A model generated the notes under the pieces. The model was not told the DNA's origin. It made no database searches and was given only the letters and a program-made list of their open reading frames with translations. Positions 1-6,348 of a DNA stretch of 16,325 nt are shown piece by piece. Positions within the stretch are counted from its first letter, which is position 1. Each line of letters starts with the position of its first letter. The DNA is taken from NCBI GenBank assembly GCA_019310195.1, contig JAFDET010000027.1, positions 1 through 16,325 on the forward strand, in the 5' to 3' direction. Both the position numbers and the translations under genes were made by a program. The DNA comes from Deltaproteobacteria bacterium (GTDB lineage Bacteria > Myxococcota_A > UBA9160 > JAFDET01).

Positions 1-55
1 CGCCAAGGGCTTCGCCCTCGCCACAAAACCACCCAAGGGCGGATAGCAAGCCACG

Positions 56-72
56 GGACCGCGAAGCGGTCC
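56..72. repeat. Perfect 7-bp inverted repeat with GAA/TTC loop
   Basis: Arms GGACCGC (56-62) and GCGGTCC (66-72) are exact reverse complements separated by GAA. A second hairpin with the same GCTTCGC/GCGAAGC core sits at 6-18. There is no adjacent T-tract. Its role is unknown. Confidence 0.6.
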
Positions 73-264
73 GACCGGATGGTGCGCGATGAGCGCCGCC
101 CCCCCGGCTCCAGGCCGATCCATCCAGCCTCCGCGAACCGCCGTCGCGGGGGGCTGGTCCGTGTCCCCGCAGGCCATCCTTAGCAGGACAATGCCCTACG
201 TTCGCCTTCGGCTCACTGCGCGCGCCGCAGCGATTTCCTCCGCGCGCGCGTAGTGGAGAGGGCG

Positions 265-285
265 GCGCTTGCGGGCCGCAAGCGC
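265..285. repeat. Perfect inverted repeat, 8-9 bp arms
   Basis: Arms GCGCTTGCG (265-273) and CGCAAGCGC (277-285) are exact reverse complements around GGC. It lies 34 bp past the stop of the GldG-like gene, so it could stabilise or help end that operon's mRNA. No T-run follows on the minus strand, so a Rho-independent terminator is not supported. Confidence 0.6.
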
Positions 286-318
286 GGTGGCTCGGGGATC
301 GCTCCTAGGGCTACGTCC

Positions 319-1842
319 CTATCCGGTCCTTCTGCGGATCCACGCCAGGCCGGCGGCGATGAGGAGTAGCTCCGGGAGCAGCAGGCCGGCGCCGTAGAAC
401 ATGGCCAGGGTCTGCTGCGGCGTGAGCGGGTGCTGGATCTCCGTCAGCATGTTGGGCCGTCGGGTGAGCGTCGATTCGGGTCGTTGGGCGACCCAGGCCA
501 CCGCGTTCATCACCAGGTCCAGGTTGTAGAGCGCCCGCAGGTAGGCGTTGGAAGCCAGGCCGGAGTCTCCGAACGCCACGATGCGCCCCTCGCGCTCCCC
601 CCGTGGATAGGCTCCCGTGCTGACCAGCGCGAAGCGCCCCGTCGTCGCCGTGTCGCGGTCCCGGGGTACCTGTCCCCGCGCGATGGCCTCCAGGTCGGTC
701 GAGAGCCACGCCCGCGGGCTGCTGTACACGATGGCCCGCAGCCGGTCCTCCGGCCGGGGCTTGCGCGCGGCCTCCACCGCACGGGTCCGCAGGAAGAAGG
801 TCATGCGGTTCGCGTTCAGGACCCGTGTGATCGGGTGGTCGCCGTAGGAGTGGGCCAGCGGATGCACGCCCGGTGCGCCGCCCTCCACCAGGCCCGCAGC
901 CGGATCCACCACGACCGCATCGGGCGAGTCGAAGCCCCAGACCTCCAGGAGCTCTGCCAGGCCCGACGCCTTGCCGGGCTCCAGGAAGGCGAGCAGGCCG
1001 CCGCCCCCCTCCAGGTAGCGCTGGAGGCTCGCCAGGCTCTCGGGCCGCAGGCCGCGCTCGGGAGCGATCACCAGCAGCGCCGCCGCATCGTCGGGGATCG
1101 CCTGGGTGGCGGGCAGCACCAGGTCGCGGACCTGGTAGCCCTCGGTGGCCAGGGCTTCGGCCAGCCCCGAGTAGCCCAGCTCGTCGGAGCGGCGCAGATC
1201 CCCTTCACCGGCGCCGCGCGTGTAGTAGACCACCTCGCGCCGGTCGCGCTGGCGCAGGCGCTCCAGCGCTTCCCAGATCGAGCCCTCGCTGGGCCGGCCC
1301 ACCAGCTCGTAGCGGCCCTCGCTCTCGAGCACCACGGAGTTGGACGAGGTGATCCCGAAGCGGTCGGCTTCGCTGGCCGCTTCGTCCAGGACGCGCTCGC
1401 CCACGGCCATCTCACCGGTGCCCCGGAACGACTCCATGAGCACGCGCGTTCCTCGCACCCGCGGATCCTCGGCGTCGTAGAAGAGCGTGGCGGTCAGGTC
1501 GTCCGGAAGCTCGCCCAGTAGCTCGATCACCGCCGGGGACAGCGCGTGGCGCTGGTCCAGCGTCCAGTCGAAGCGCAGCCCCACGCGCGCCGTGGCTCGC
1601 TCCAGGCCGACCGACCCCAGCACCAGCAGCAGCAGGATCGCCCCGCGGCGCAGCAGGAGCCCGCGGGCCACCGGCGTTCCGAAGCCGCGCGAGCGTCGCA
1701 GGGCCAGGACCCCGGCCACGATCAGGGCGGTGCCGCCCGCCAGCAGGTTCACGCGTCCGAAGATCCCCAGCTCGCCGGTGGCGTAGTTCGAGCCGAGCCC
1801 GAAGACGATCGCAATCGCACCCGCGAGCGCCAGGCCACGCAC
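319..1842 (-). CDS. GldG-like ABC transporter auxiliary membrane protein
   Basis: A 507-residue protein of the GldG/ABC_transp_aux type. In this family the large soluble domain lies outside the cytoplasmic face and works with an ABC-2 permease and ATPase; the transported substrate is unknown. Visible features are hydrophobic segments near residues 3-18, 31-48 and 66-82, then the GldG-typical stretch around residues 91-102 (FDWTLDQRHALS) that opens the extracytoplasmic domain. The late motif GDSGLASN lies at 425-432, followed by a C-terminal hydrophobic helix at about 480-502 and a basic tail. The start is GTG, one base after the permease stop, so translation is probably coupled. It is the last gene of the three-gene operon. 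Gliding itself cannot be inferred, because these cassettes are common in non-gliding bacteria. Family assignment is firm; function is not. Confidence 0.85.
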   Translation of the reverse strand: MRGLALAGAIAIVFGLGSNYATGELGIFGRVNLLAGGTALIVAGVLALRRSRGFGTPVARGLLLRRGAILLLLVLGSVGLERATARVGLRFDWTLDQRHALSPAVIELLGELPDDLTATLFYDAEDPRVRGTRVLMESFRGTGEMAVGERVLDEAASEADRFGITSSNSVVLESEGRYELVGRPSEGSIWEALERLRQRDRREVVYYTRGAGEGDLRRSDELGYSGLAEALATEGYQVRDLVLPATQAIPDDAAALLVIAPERGLRPESLASLQRYLEGGGGLLAFLEPGKASGLAELLEVWGFDSPDAVVVDPAAGLVEGGAPGVHPLAHSYGDHPITRVLNANRMTFFLRTRAVEAARKPRPEDRLRAIVYSSPRAWLSTDLEAIARGQVPRDRDTATTGRFALVSTGAYPRGEREGRIVAFGDSGLASNAYLRALYNLDLVMNAVAWVAQRPESTLTRRPNMLTEIQHPLTPQQTLAMFYGAGLLLPELLLIAAGLAWIRRRTG

Positions 1843-1843
1843 G

Positions 1844-2638
1844 TCAGCGCACCCGATCGAGGTCGAGGGAGAGCCAGGCCAGCCCGAAGCTCACCGCGCC
1901 CAGACCCGCGAAGTAGACCATGTCCGGCACGGCCACGAGACCCTCGGCGAAGCCGCCGAAGCGCGGGTGCATGGAGAGCTGGTCCAGGAAGCTCGCCAGC
2001 GCCGGCTGCTCGGCCAGGAACTGGGTCGCCCAGGTGAAGTCGTACAGCACGAAGGCGATGGCGTAGGCCGATACCGCGGCGACGAGCTGGCTGGAGGTGA
2101 ACGCGGAGCACGCCAGCCCGATGGAGGCGATCCCCAGCCCCAGCGCCAATAGCCCGGTGTAGACGGCCGCCAGATGCCTCAGGCCGAGCCCCGCGGTCAC
2201 GATGGACGTGGCCGGGTAGACGAAGCTCACGGCCAGCATGAGCGCCACCAAGGCGTAGGCGACGATGAACTTGCCCGCCACGATCCGGCCCGACGAAAGC
2301 TGGGTGGTGATCAGCAGCTCGTCGGTGCCCCGTGCGCGTTCCTCCGCGAAGACGCGCATGGTCACCAGCGGCACCAGGCCGATCAGCATCAGCGCCAGCT
2401 GCTCCATCACGGGCAGGAAGACCAGCACGCGCAGATTGATGTAGTCGGGAATCGTGTCGGTCTCGAAGCCTCCCATGGTGGAGCTCGACCACACGAACAG
2501 GGTCTGGTTGTAGACGCGCAGGTGGTCGAAGAAGACCAAGGCCGTGACGATGCCGACCATGGCCAGGGTCAGGTAGGCCACCGGCGAGCCGAACAGCACC
2601 GCCGCCTCCTTGCGAATCAGCGCGCGCAGGGCCGTCAC
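1844..2638 (-). CDS. ABC-2 type permease (GldF-like)
   Basis: A 264-residue integral membrane protein forming the channel of the ABC system encoded with its neighbours. I see six hydrophobic segments: about 18-38, 71-95, 122-142, 155-178, 184-200 and 240-258. Between helices 2 and 3 is the family's conserved cytoplasmic coupling stretch (MRVFAEERARGTDELL, residues 94-109), typical of GldF/NosY-like ABC-2 permeases. The GTG start at 2638 is chosen because it overlaps the ATPase stop by four bases (GTGA) and begins the normal VTALRALIRKE amphipathic N-terminus. The frame stays open upstream within the ATPase gene, but that part is a shadow. Substrate unknown. Confidence 0.88.
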   Translation of the reverse strand: MTALRALIRKEAAVLFGSPVAYLTLAMVGIVTALVFFDHLRVYNQTLFVWSSSTMGGFETDTIPDYINLRVLVFLPVMEQLALMLIGLVPLVTMRVFAEERARGTDELLITTQLSSGRIVAGKFIVAYALVALMLAVSFVYPATSIVTAGLGLRHLAAVYTGLLALGLGIASIGLACSAFTSSQLVAAVSAYAIAFVLYDFTWATQFLAEQPALASFLDQLSMHPRFGGFAEGLVAVPDMVYFAGLGAVSFGLAWLSLDLDRVR

Positions 2639-3384
2639 GCGGTCGCCTCGTCGCCGGGCCGGAACAGGGCCAGCGGATCGTCGGCTCCGAGCACGTCCTC
2701 GGTGGCGCCCAGCGCCACCAGGCGCCCTGCGCGAAGCACCGCTACGCGATCCGCCAGGGCGCGCGCTTCGGCCAGGTCGTGGGTGCACAGGACGACGGTC
2801 CGGCGCCCTCGCGCCTCCGCAAGCTGCGCGCGGATCTCCTCGCGTTGCAGCGGGTCGAGTCCGCTGGTCGGCTCGTCCACGATCAGAAGCGGCGGGTCGT
2901 GCAGGAAGGCCTGCGCCAGGGAGACGCGCTGCTGGAACCCCTTGGACAGGTTGCCGACGATCCGGTTGGCGACGTCCTCCAGGGAGAAGCGCGCCAGGGT
3001 CCGCTCCACCGCGGCCTCGCGGTCGCGGCCGGCCAGGCCGCGGGCGCCCGCCGCAAAGCGCAGGAAGCCCCGCACCCGCAGCTCCGGGTAGATGCGGCTG
3101 GTCTCGGCGGCGAAGCCCATGCGCGCATGCACGGCTTGGGCGTCGCGGATGGGCGAGAGCCCGTCCACGCGCACGCTGCCGGCCGAGGGCACCAGATACC
3201 CCGTCAGCAGGCGGATGAAGGTGGTCTTGCCGGCGCCGTTGGCGCCCAGCAGGCCGAACGTCTCGCCGGGCTCGACGCCCAGGCTGACGGCATCCAGGGC
3301 CACGTGGTCGCCGAAACGGCGCACCAGGTCCTGCGCCTCGATCCGGCAGCCCCGGCCGGCCTGGTTCGCGCTCGGCTCGCTCAT
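2635..3384 (-). CDS. ABC transporter ATP-binding protein
   Basis: A 249-residue cytoplasmic ATPase that drives the ABC-2 permease encoded immediately downstream. All nucleotide-binding motifs are present: Walker A GANGAGKT (47-54), a Q-loop-region glutamate near residue 94 (the AAETSRIYPEL stretch, as in other ABC-2 exporters), signature LSKGF (146-150) followed by QQR, Walker B LLIVDE (166-171), D-loop SGLDP, and switch histidine H202 (CTHD). Length and motif spacing are normal, so it should be active. ATG start at 3384, first gene of the minus-strand operon. It diverges from the small zinc-ribbon gene, leaving only 65 bp for two promoters. The signature is LSKGF rather than LSGGQ, as is common for CcmA/GldA-like ATPases. 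Confidence 0.92.
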   Translation of the reverse strand: MSEPSANQAGRGCRIEAQDLVRRFGDHVALDAVSLGVEPGETFGLLGANGAGKTTFIRLLTGYLVPSAGSVRVDGLSPIRDAQAVHARMGFAAETSRIYPELRVRGFLRFAAGARGLAGRDREAAVERTLARFSLEDVANRIVGNLSKGFQQRVSLAQAFLHDPPLLIVDEPTSGLDPLQREEIRAQLAEARGRRTVVLCTHDLAEARALADRVAVLRAGRLVALGATEDVLGADDPLALFRPGDEATA

Positions 3385-3410
3385 GCTCCACTCGGATGCG
3401 TGCGCGGTGC

Positions 3411-3440
3411 TTGCCGTTCCTGCACACCAACCCCTACAGT
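3411..3440 (+). promoter_or_regulatory. Putative sigma70-like promoter for the zinc-ribbon gene
   Basis: A TTGCCG hexamer (3411-3416), an 18-bp spacer and TACAGT (3435-3440, 4 of 6 consensus bases) lie just before the ATG at 3450. Transcription would start only a few bases before, or at, the start codon. No Shine-Dalgarno sequence is visible there, so the message may be leaderless. Confidence 0.35.
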
Positions 3441-3449
3441 GCGGTCGCC

Positions 3450-3695
3450 ATGTCGAAGGCTTCCCACTACCGCCCCTACAGCAGCTCGTGCCCCCGCTGT
3501 CACCGCGCCCTGGACCTGGCGGCCGTGGAAGCCGGCGGCACCTGGTACTGCTCCAGCGCCTGTGCCGAGGGCCGCACCGGGGAGCCCGCTCCCCGGCGTG
3601 TGGCCGAGAGCTGGCTCACCAACCGGCCGCGCCGTTTCCACCGCCGCCGCATGCCCAAGGAGCTGCGTTCCGCGCAAGGCCGGGATTCCTCCTGA
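3450..3695 (+). CDS. Small zinc-ribbon protein of unknown function
   Basis: An 81-residue protein, not recognised as a named family. Four cysteines in the pattern CPRC (C14, C17) and CSSAC (C34, C38), separated by 16 residues, look like a treble-clef or zinc-ribbon metal site. The C-terminal half is basic (NRPRRFHRRRMPK, residues 58-70), which could bind nucleic acid or an acidic partner. No signal peptide or membrane helix is seen. I chose ATG 3450 because a plausible -10 box lies just upstream and the zinc site follows normally; the same frame also has an ATG at 3396. It is transcribed away from the ABC operon and ends two bases short of the aroA stop on the other strand. The conserved-looking cysteines argue it is a real gene. 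Confidence 0.65.
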   Translation: MSKASHYRPYSSSCPRCHRALDLAAVEAGGTWYCSSACAEGRTGEPAPRRVAESWLTNRPRRFHRRRMPKELRSAQGRDSS

Positions 3696-3697
3696 CC

Positions 3698-4972
3698 TCA
3701 TAGACCCGCGAGCGCCTCGAAGTATTTCGGCCAGGACTTGCTGACCACCTCCGGGTTGCGGATCCGGACTCCCGGCACCTGCAGCCCGGCCATGGCGAAA
3801 GCCATGGCCATGCGGTGGTCGCCGTAGGTGTCGATCTCGGCTCCGCGCAGGGAGCCGGGCTGGATCTCCAAGCCGTCCTCGTGCTCGCGGGCCTCGCAGC
3901 CCAGCTTGCGCAGCTCCGTGGCCAGCGCGGCGAGGCGGTCGCTCTCCTTGATGCGCAGGTGGGCCACGTTGCGGATGCGCGTCGGGCCCTTGGCGAAGGC
4001 CGCCACCACCGCCAGGGCCAGCACGGCGTCGGGCATGGCGTTCATGTCCACGTCCACGCCCACCAGTCCGTCGCCGGGCCCTCGCAACGTCACGCCGCCT
4101 GCTTCGGGCTCCACCCCGCAGCCCATGCGCTCCAGGACGCCGAGTAGCCCCACGTCGGCCTGCCGCGAGTCCGGAGACAGCCCGGCTACGTGCACGCGAC
4201 CGCCGGCCACGGCGGCCGCGCAGAGGAAGTAGGCCGCCGTCGAGGCATCTGGCTCGATGCGATAGCGGCGCGCGGTGTAGGGACCGGCGGCGCGCACGAA
4301 GAGCGTGACGTCGTCTTCCCAGCCTGCGTTGGCACCGAAGGCCTCCATCACCTGGAGCGTCACGTCCACGTAGGGCCGGGACACCAGCGTGCCCTCCAGC
4401 AGGTGCAGGCGCACGTCCCGTTGCGCCAGCGGCGCGACCAGCAAGAGGGCCGACACCGTCTGGCTCGAGCGCCGTGCATCCACGTCGGTTTCGCCGCCGC
4501 CCAGGCCGCCCCCCCGGACGTGCACCGGCGCGCAGCCGCCCGGGCCCAGGGCTTCGACCTGCGCTCCCAGACGGGTGAGCGCTTCGGTCAGGTCTTCGAT
4601 GGGGCGTTCGCGCAAGCGCGGGATGCCGTCGATCGTGGACGGGCCGGGGGCCAGGGTCGCCAGGGCCGTGAGGAAGCGGGCGGCGGTGCCCGACGCGCGC
4701 ACGTCCAGCGTGTCCGCCGGGGTGCGCAGGCGGCCGCCGGTTCCCGTCACGGTCCACACGTCACCGGCTTCGGCGCAGACCTCGGCGCCCAGGGCGCCGA
4801 CGGCGCGGCGCATGACCTCGATGTCGTCGCTCTGGAGCAGGCCCTCCAGCCGGCTGCGGCCCTCGGCCAGGGCGGCTACGACCAGGGCGCGGTTCGAGAG
4901 GCTCTTGGAGCCGGGGAGGCGGACGTCGGCATCCAGGGGGCCCCGCGGCTCGACGGCGATGGGCTCGCTCAC
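3698..4972 (-). CDS. aroA: 3-phosphoshikimate 1-carboxyvinyltransferase (EPSP synthase)
   Basis: Joins phosphoenolpyruvate to shikimate 3-phosphate in the cytoplasm, the sixth step of the shikimate pathway to aromatic amino acids. The 424 residues match the usual length (E. coli 427). Active-site motifs are intact: LPGSKSLSNRA (K23, S24, R28), SGTAARF (94-100), R123 in RERPI, SSQ (169-171), S198/Y201 in VSRPYVD, D315 in NAMPD, KESDR (342-346), DHRMA (385-389) and K412. Start is GTG 4972 with AAGG just upstream; the frame is open to 5131, but the extra stretch is basic and unlike the family. The residue matching E. coli Pro101 is Phe100 (RFL rather than RPL), a position linked to glyphosate response. 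It stands alone on its strand, divergent from the serine operon. Confidence 0.96.
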   Translation of the reverse strand: MSEPIAVEPRGPLDADVRLPGSKSLSNRALVVAALAEGRSRLEGLLQSDDIEVMRRAVGALGAEVCAEAGDVWTVTGTGGRLRTPADTLDVRASGTAARFLTALATLAPGPSTIDGIPRLRERPIEDLTEALTRLGAQVEALGPGGCAPVHVRGGGLGGGETDVDARRSSQTVSALLLVAPLAQRDVRLHLLEGTLVSRPYVDVTLQVMEAFGANAGWEDDVTLFVRAAGPYTARRYRIEPDASTAAYFLCAAAVAGGRVHVAGLSPDSRQADVGLLGVLERMGCGVEPEAGGVTLRGPGDGLVGVDVDMNAMPDAVLALAVVAAFAKGPTRIRNVAHLRIKESDRLAALATELRKLGCEAREHEDGLEIQPGSLRGAEIDTYGDHRMAMAFAMAGLQVPGVRIRNPEVVSKSWPKYFEALAGL

Positions 4973-5048
4973 CGAGCCTTGCACCCGGGCGCGGAGCCGC
5001 GATCCTGGCGGGCGTGGAGAACGGCGGGTTGGGCGTCGCGCATGCTTT

Positions 5049-5064
5049 CCTCGGCGGGCCGAGG
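5049..5064. repeat. Palindrome in the aroA/serine-operon divergent region
   Basis: CCTCGGC (5049-5055) and GCCGAGG (5058-5064) are exact reverse complements separated by GG. It lies 10 bp before the TTGACA box of the plus-strand operon and 77 bp upstream of the aroA start. It could be an operator serving either gene or an mRNA hairpin in the aroA leader. No regulator is identified. Confidence 0.4.
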
Positions 5065-5073
5065 CTAGCAACA

Positions 5074-5102
5074 TTGACACCCCCGGGGCGCTCCGGCACA
5101 TT
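5074..5102 (+). promoter_or_regulatory. Putative sigma70-like promoter of the serine/purA operon
   Basis: A perfect TTGACA (5074-5079), a 17-bp spacer and CACATT (5097-5102, 3 of 6 consensus bases) precede the aminotransferase gene. A start near 5109 would give a leader of roughly 78 nt. The exact -35 match in a GC-rich background and optimal spacing support it; the -10 is weak. Confidence 0.5.
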
Positions 5103-5138
5103 CCCGGTCGTCCCTGATTCGCTGAAACCAATTTCTTT

Positions 5139-5172
5139 TCCAGGGGTTACGGCTTCCCTGGATCCCTGGAGA
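5139..5172 (+). promoter_or_regulatory. Leader with alternative hairpins over the ribosome binding site
   Basis: TCCAGGG (5139-5145) is the exact reverse complement of CCCTGGA, which occurs twice in tandem (5156-5162 and 5164-5170). The second copy runs into the likely Shine-Dalgarno GGAGA (5168-5172). Pairing with the first copy would leave the ribosome site open; pairing with the second would hide it. Any regulatory role is inference. Confidence 0.3.
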
Positions 5173-5186
5173 TTCGAGCGCCCCTC

Positions 5187-6329
5187 ATGTTGAAGCGAAG
5201 GCTCTTCACACCGGGCCCCGTGCCCGTCCCGGAGCGCGTGCGCCTGGCCATGGCTCGGGAGATGATCCATCACCGGGCGGCGGACTTCCTTCCGATTTTC
5301 CAGCACTGCAAGGTCGGCCTCCAGCGCATCTTCCAGACGGCGGAGCCGGTCCTGATCTTCTCCAGCTCCGGAACCGGCGCCATGGACGCCTCGGTCTCCA
5401 ACCTGCTGTCGCCCGGGGACCACGCCCTGGTGGTGCGGGGCGGCAAGTTCGGAGAGCGCTGGGCCGAGATCTGCGAGGCCTACGGCGTGCGCGCCACGTG
5501 CATCGACGTGGAGTGGGGCACCGCCGTGGATCCCGCCCGGGTGCGCGATGCCCTGGCCGAGCACGACGACATCAAGGCGGTCTACGTCACCGCTTCGGAG
5601 ACCAGCACGGGCGTGCGTCACCCGATCCGCGAGATCGCGGAGATCGTGCGCGAGCGCGACGATCGGCTGATCGTGGTGGACGCGATCACGGCCGTCGGCG
5701 TGTACGAGCTTCCCGTGGATGCCTGGGGCCTCGACGTGGTGGTGTCGGGCTCGCAGAAGGCGTTCATGATGCCGCCGGGGCTGGCGTTCATGGCGCTGTC
5801 GGAGCGCGCGCGTCGCTTCCACCAGAGCGCCCGCTGCGCGCACTACTACTTCGACCTGGGCAAGGAGATCAAGGCCCTGGACGGGGACCAGACCGCGTGG
5901 ACGCCGGCGGTGTCTCTGCTCTTCGGTCTGGAGGAGGCCCTGCGCATCATCCTGGACGAAGTCGGCCTGGAGGAGACCTGGCGGCGCACCGAGCGGCTGG
6001 CCCACGCCACGCGCGAGTCCATGCGTGCGCTGGGTCTGGAGCTCTACGCGCCGGACGACCCCAGCCCGGCCCTGACCGCCGTCCGGGTGCCCGATGGGAT
6101 CGACGGCCCGGCGCTGCGCAAGAGGCTGAAGGACGAGCTTGGCTACACGGTGGCCGACGGGCAGGGCGCGGCCAAGGGCAAGATCTTCCGAATCGCCCAC
6201 CTGGGCTACTTCGACCGCTTCGACACCATCGGCGCCATCGCGGCCGTGGAGATGGCGCTGGCCTCCCTGGGCTTCTCGTTCAAGCTCGGCGAAGGCGTGC
6301 GCACCGCCACCGAGCTGCTGCGCGACTGA
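5187..6329 (+). CDS. Class V aminotransferase, probable phosphoserine aminotransferase
   Basis: A 380-residue PLP enzyme of the alanine-glyoxylate/serine-glyoxylate aminotransferase branch. The N-terminus has the family's FTPGPVPVPE (7-16), the cofactor phosphate region SSSGTGAMD (59-67), the PLP-ring aspartate D165 (VVDAITA), the Schiff-base lysine K191 (SGSQKAFM) and the substrate-carboxylate arginine R335 (FRIAHLG). All expected catalytic residues are present and the length is normal. It sits 19 bp before serA in the same direction, so the likely reaction is 3-phosphohydroxypyruvate plus glutamate to phosphoserine, the SerC step carried out by an AGT-like enzyme as in some other bacteria and archaea. 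Alanine-glyoxylate or serine-glyoxylate transamination cannot be excluded by sequence alone. Start ATG 5187, with GGAGA rather far (14 nt) upstream. Confidence 0.9.
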   Translation: MLKRRLFTPGPVPVPERVRLAMAREMIHHRAADFLPIFQHCKVGLQRIFQTAEPVLIFSSSGTGAMDASVSNLLSPGDHALVVRGGKFGERWAEICEAYGVRATCIDVEWGTAVDPARVRDALAEHDDIKAVYVTASETSTGVRHPIREIAEIVRERDDRLIVVDAITAVGVYELPVDAWGLDVVVSGSQKAFMMPPGLAFMALSERARRFHQSARCAHYYFDLGKEIKALDGDQTAWTPAVSLLFGLEEALRIILDEVGLEETWRRTERLAHATRESMRALGLELYAPDDPSPALTAVRVPDGIDGPALRKRLKDELGYTVADGQGAAKGKIFRIAHLGYFDRFDTIGAIAAVEMALASLGFSFKLGEGVRTATELLRD

Positions 6330-6333
6330 CGCG

Positions 6334-6339
6334 AAGGAG
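6334..6339 (+). promoter_or_regulatory. Shine-Dalgarno site fixing the GTG start of serA
   Basis: AAGGAG lies nine bases before GTG 6349. It supports this start over the open frame that extends back into the aminotransferase gene. Confidence 0.75.
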
Positions 6340-6348
6340 ACATCGCCC

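Larger units (their letters stand above)
1..318. other. Non-coding, palindrome-rich stretch at the left edge
   Basis: No convincing reading frame was found here on either strand. The stretch lies beyond the 3' end of the minus-strand ABC operon. It carries several short perfect inverted repeats: AGGGC/GCCCT (6-18, loop TTC), GGACCGC/GCGGTCC (56-72, loop GAA), GCGCTTGC/GCAAGCGC (265-285) and TAGGG/CCCTA (306-321, overlapping the stop of the GldG-like gene). None is followed by a T-run on either strand, so they are not classical intrinsic terminators. The region could be the end of a structured RNA, a dispersed palindromic repeat, or simply GC-rich spacer. I could not match it to tmRNA, RNase P RNA, SRP RNA or a tRNA. 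Confidence 0.5.

Noticed and set aside
1..318. RNase P RNA or tmRNA fragment
   Set aside because: The palindromes were suggestive, but none of the conserved core segments of these RNAs could be found.
319..3384. Gliding motility apparatus
   Set aside because: Only the generic GldA/F/G-like ABC cassette is present; no other gliding genes are here, and such cassettes are common in non-gliding bacteria.
2639..3430. Upstream extension of the permease frame to 528 codons
   Set aside because: The extension lies inside the ATPase gene in another frame and is Arg/Gly/Ala-rich. The GTG at 2638, overlapping the ATPase stop, is the sensible start.
4973..5131. N-terminal extension of AroA
   Set aside because: The added 53 residues are basic, unlike the family, and the GTG at 4972 gives the standard 424-residue enzyme with AAGG upstream.
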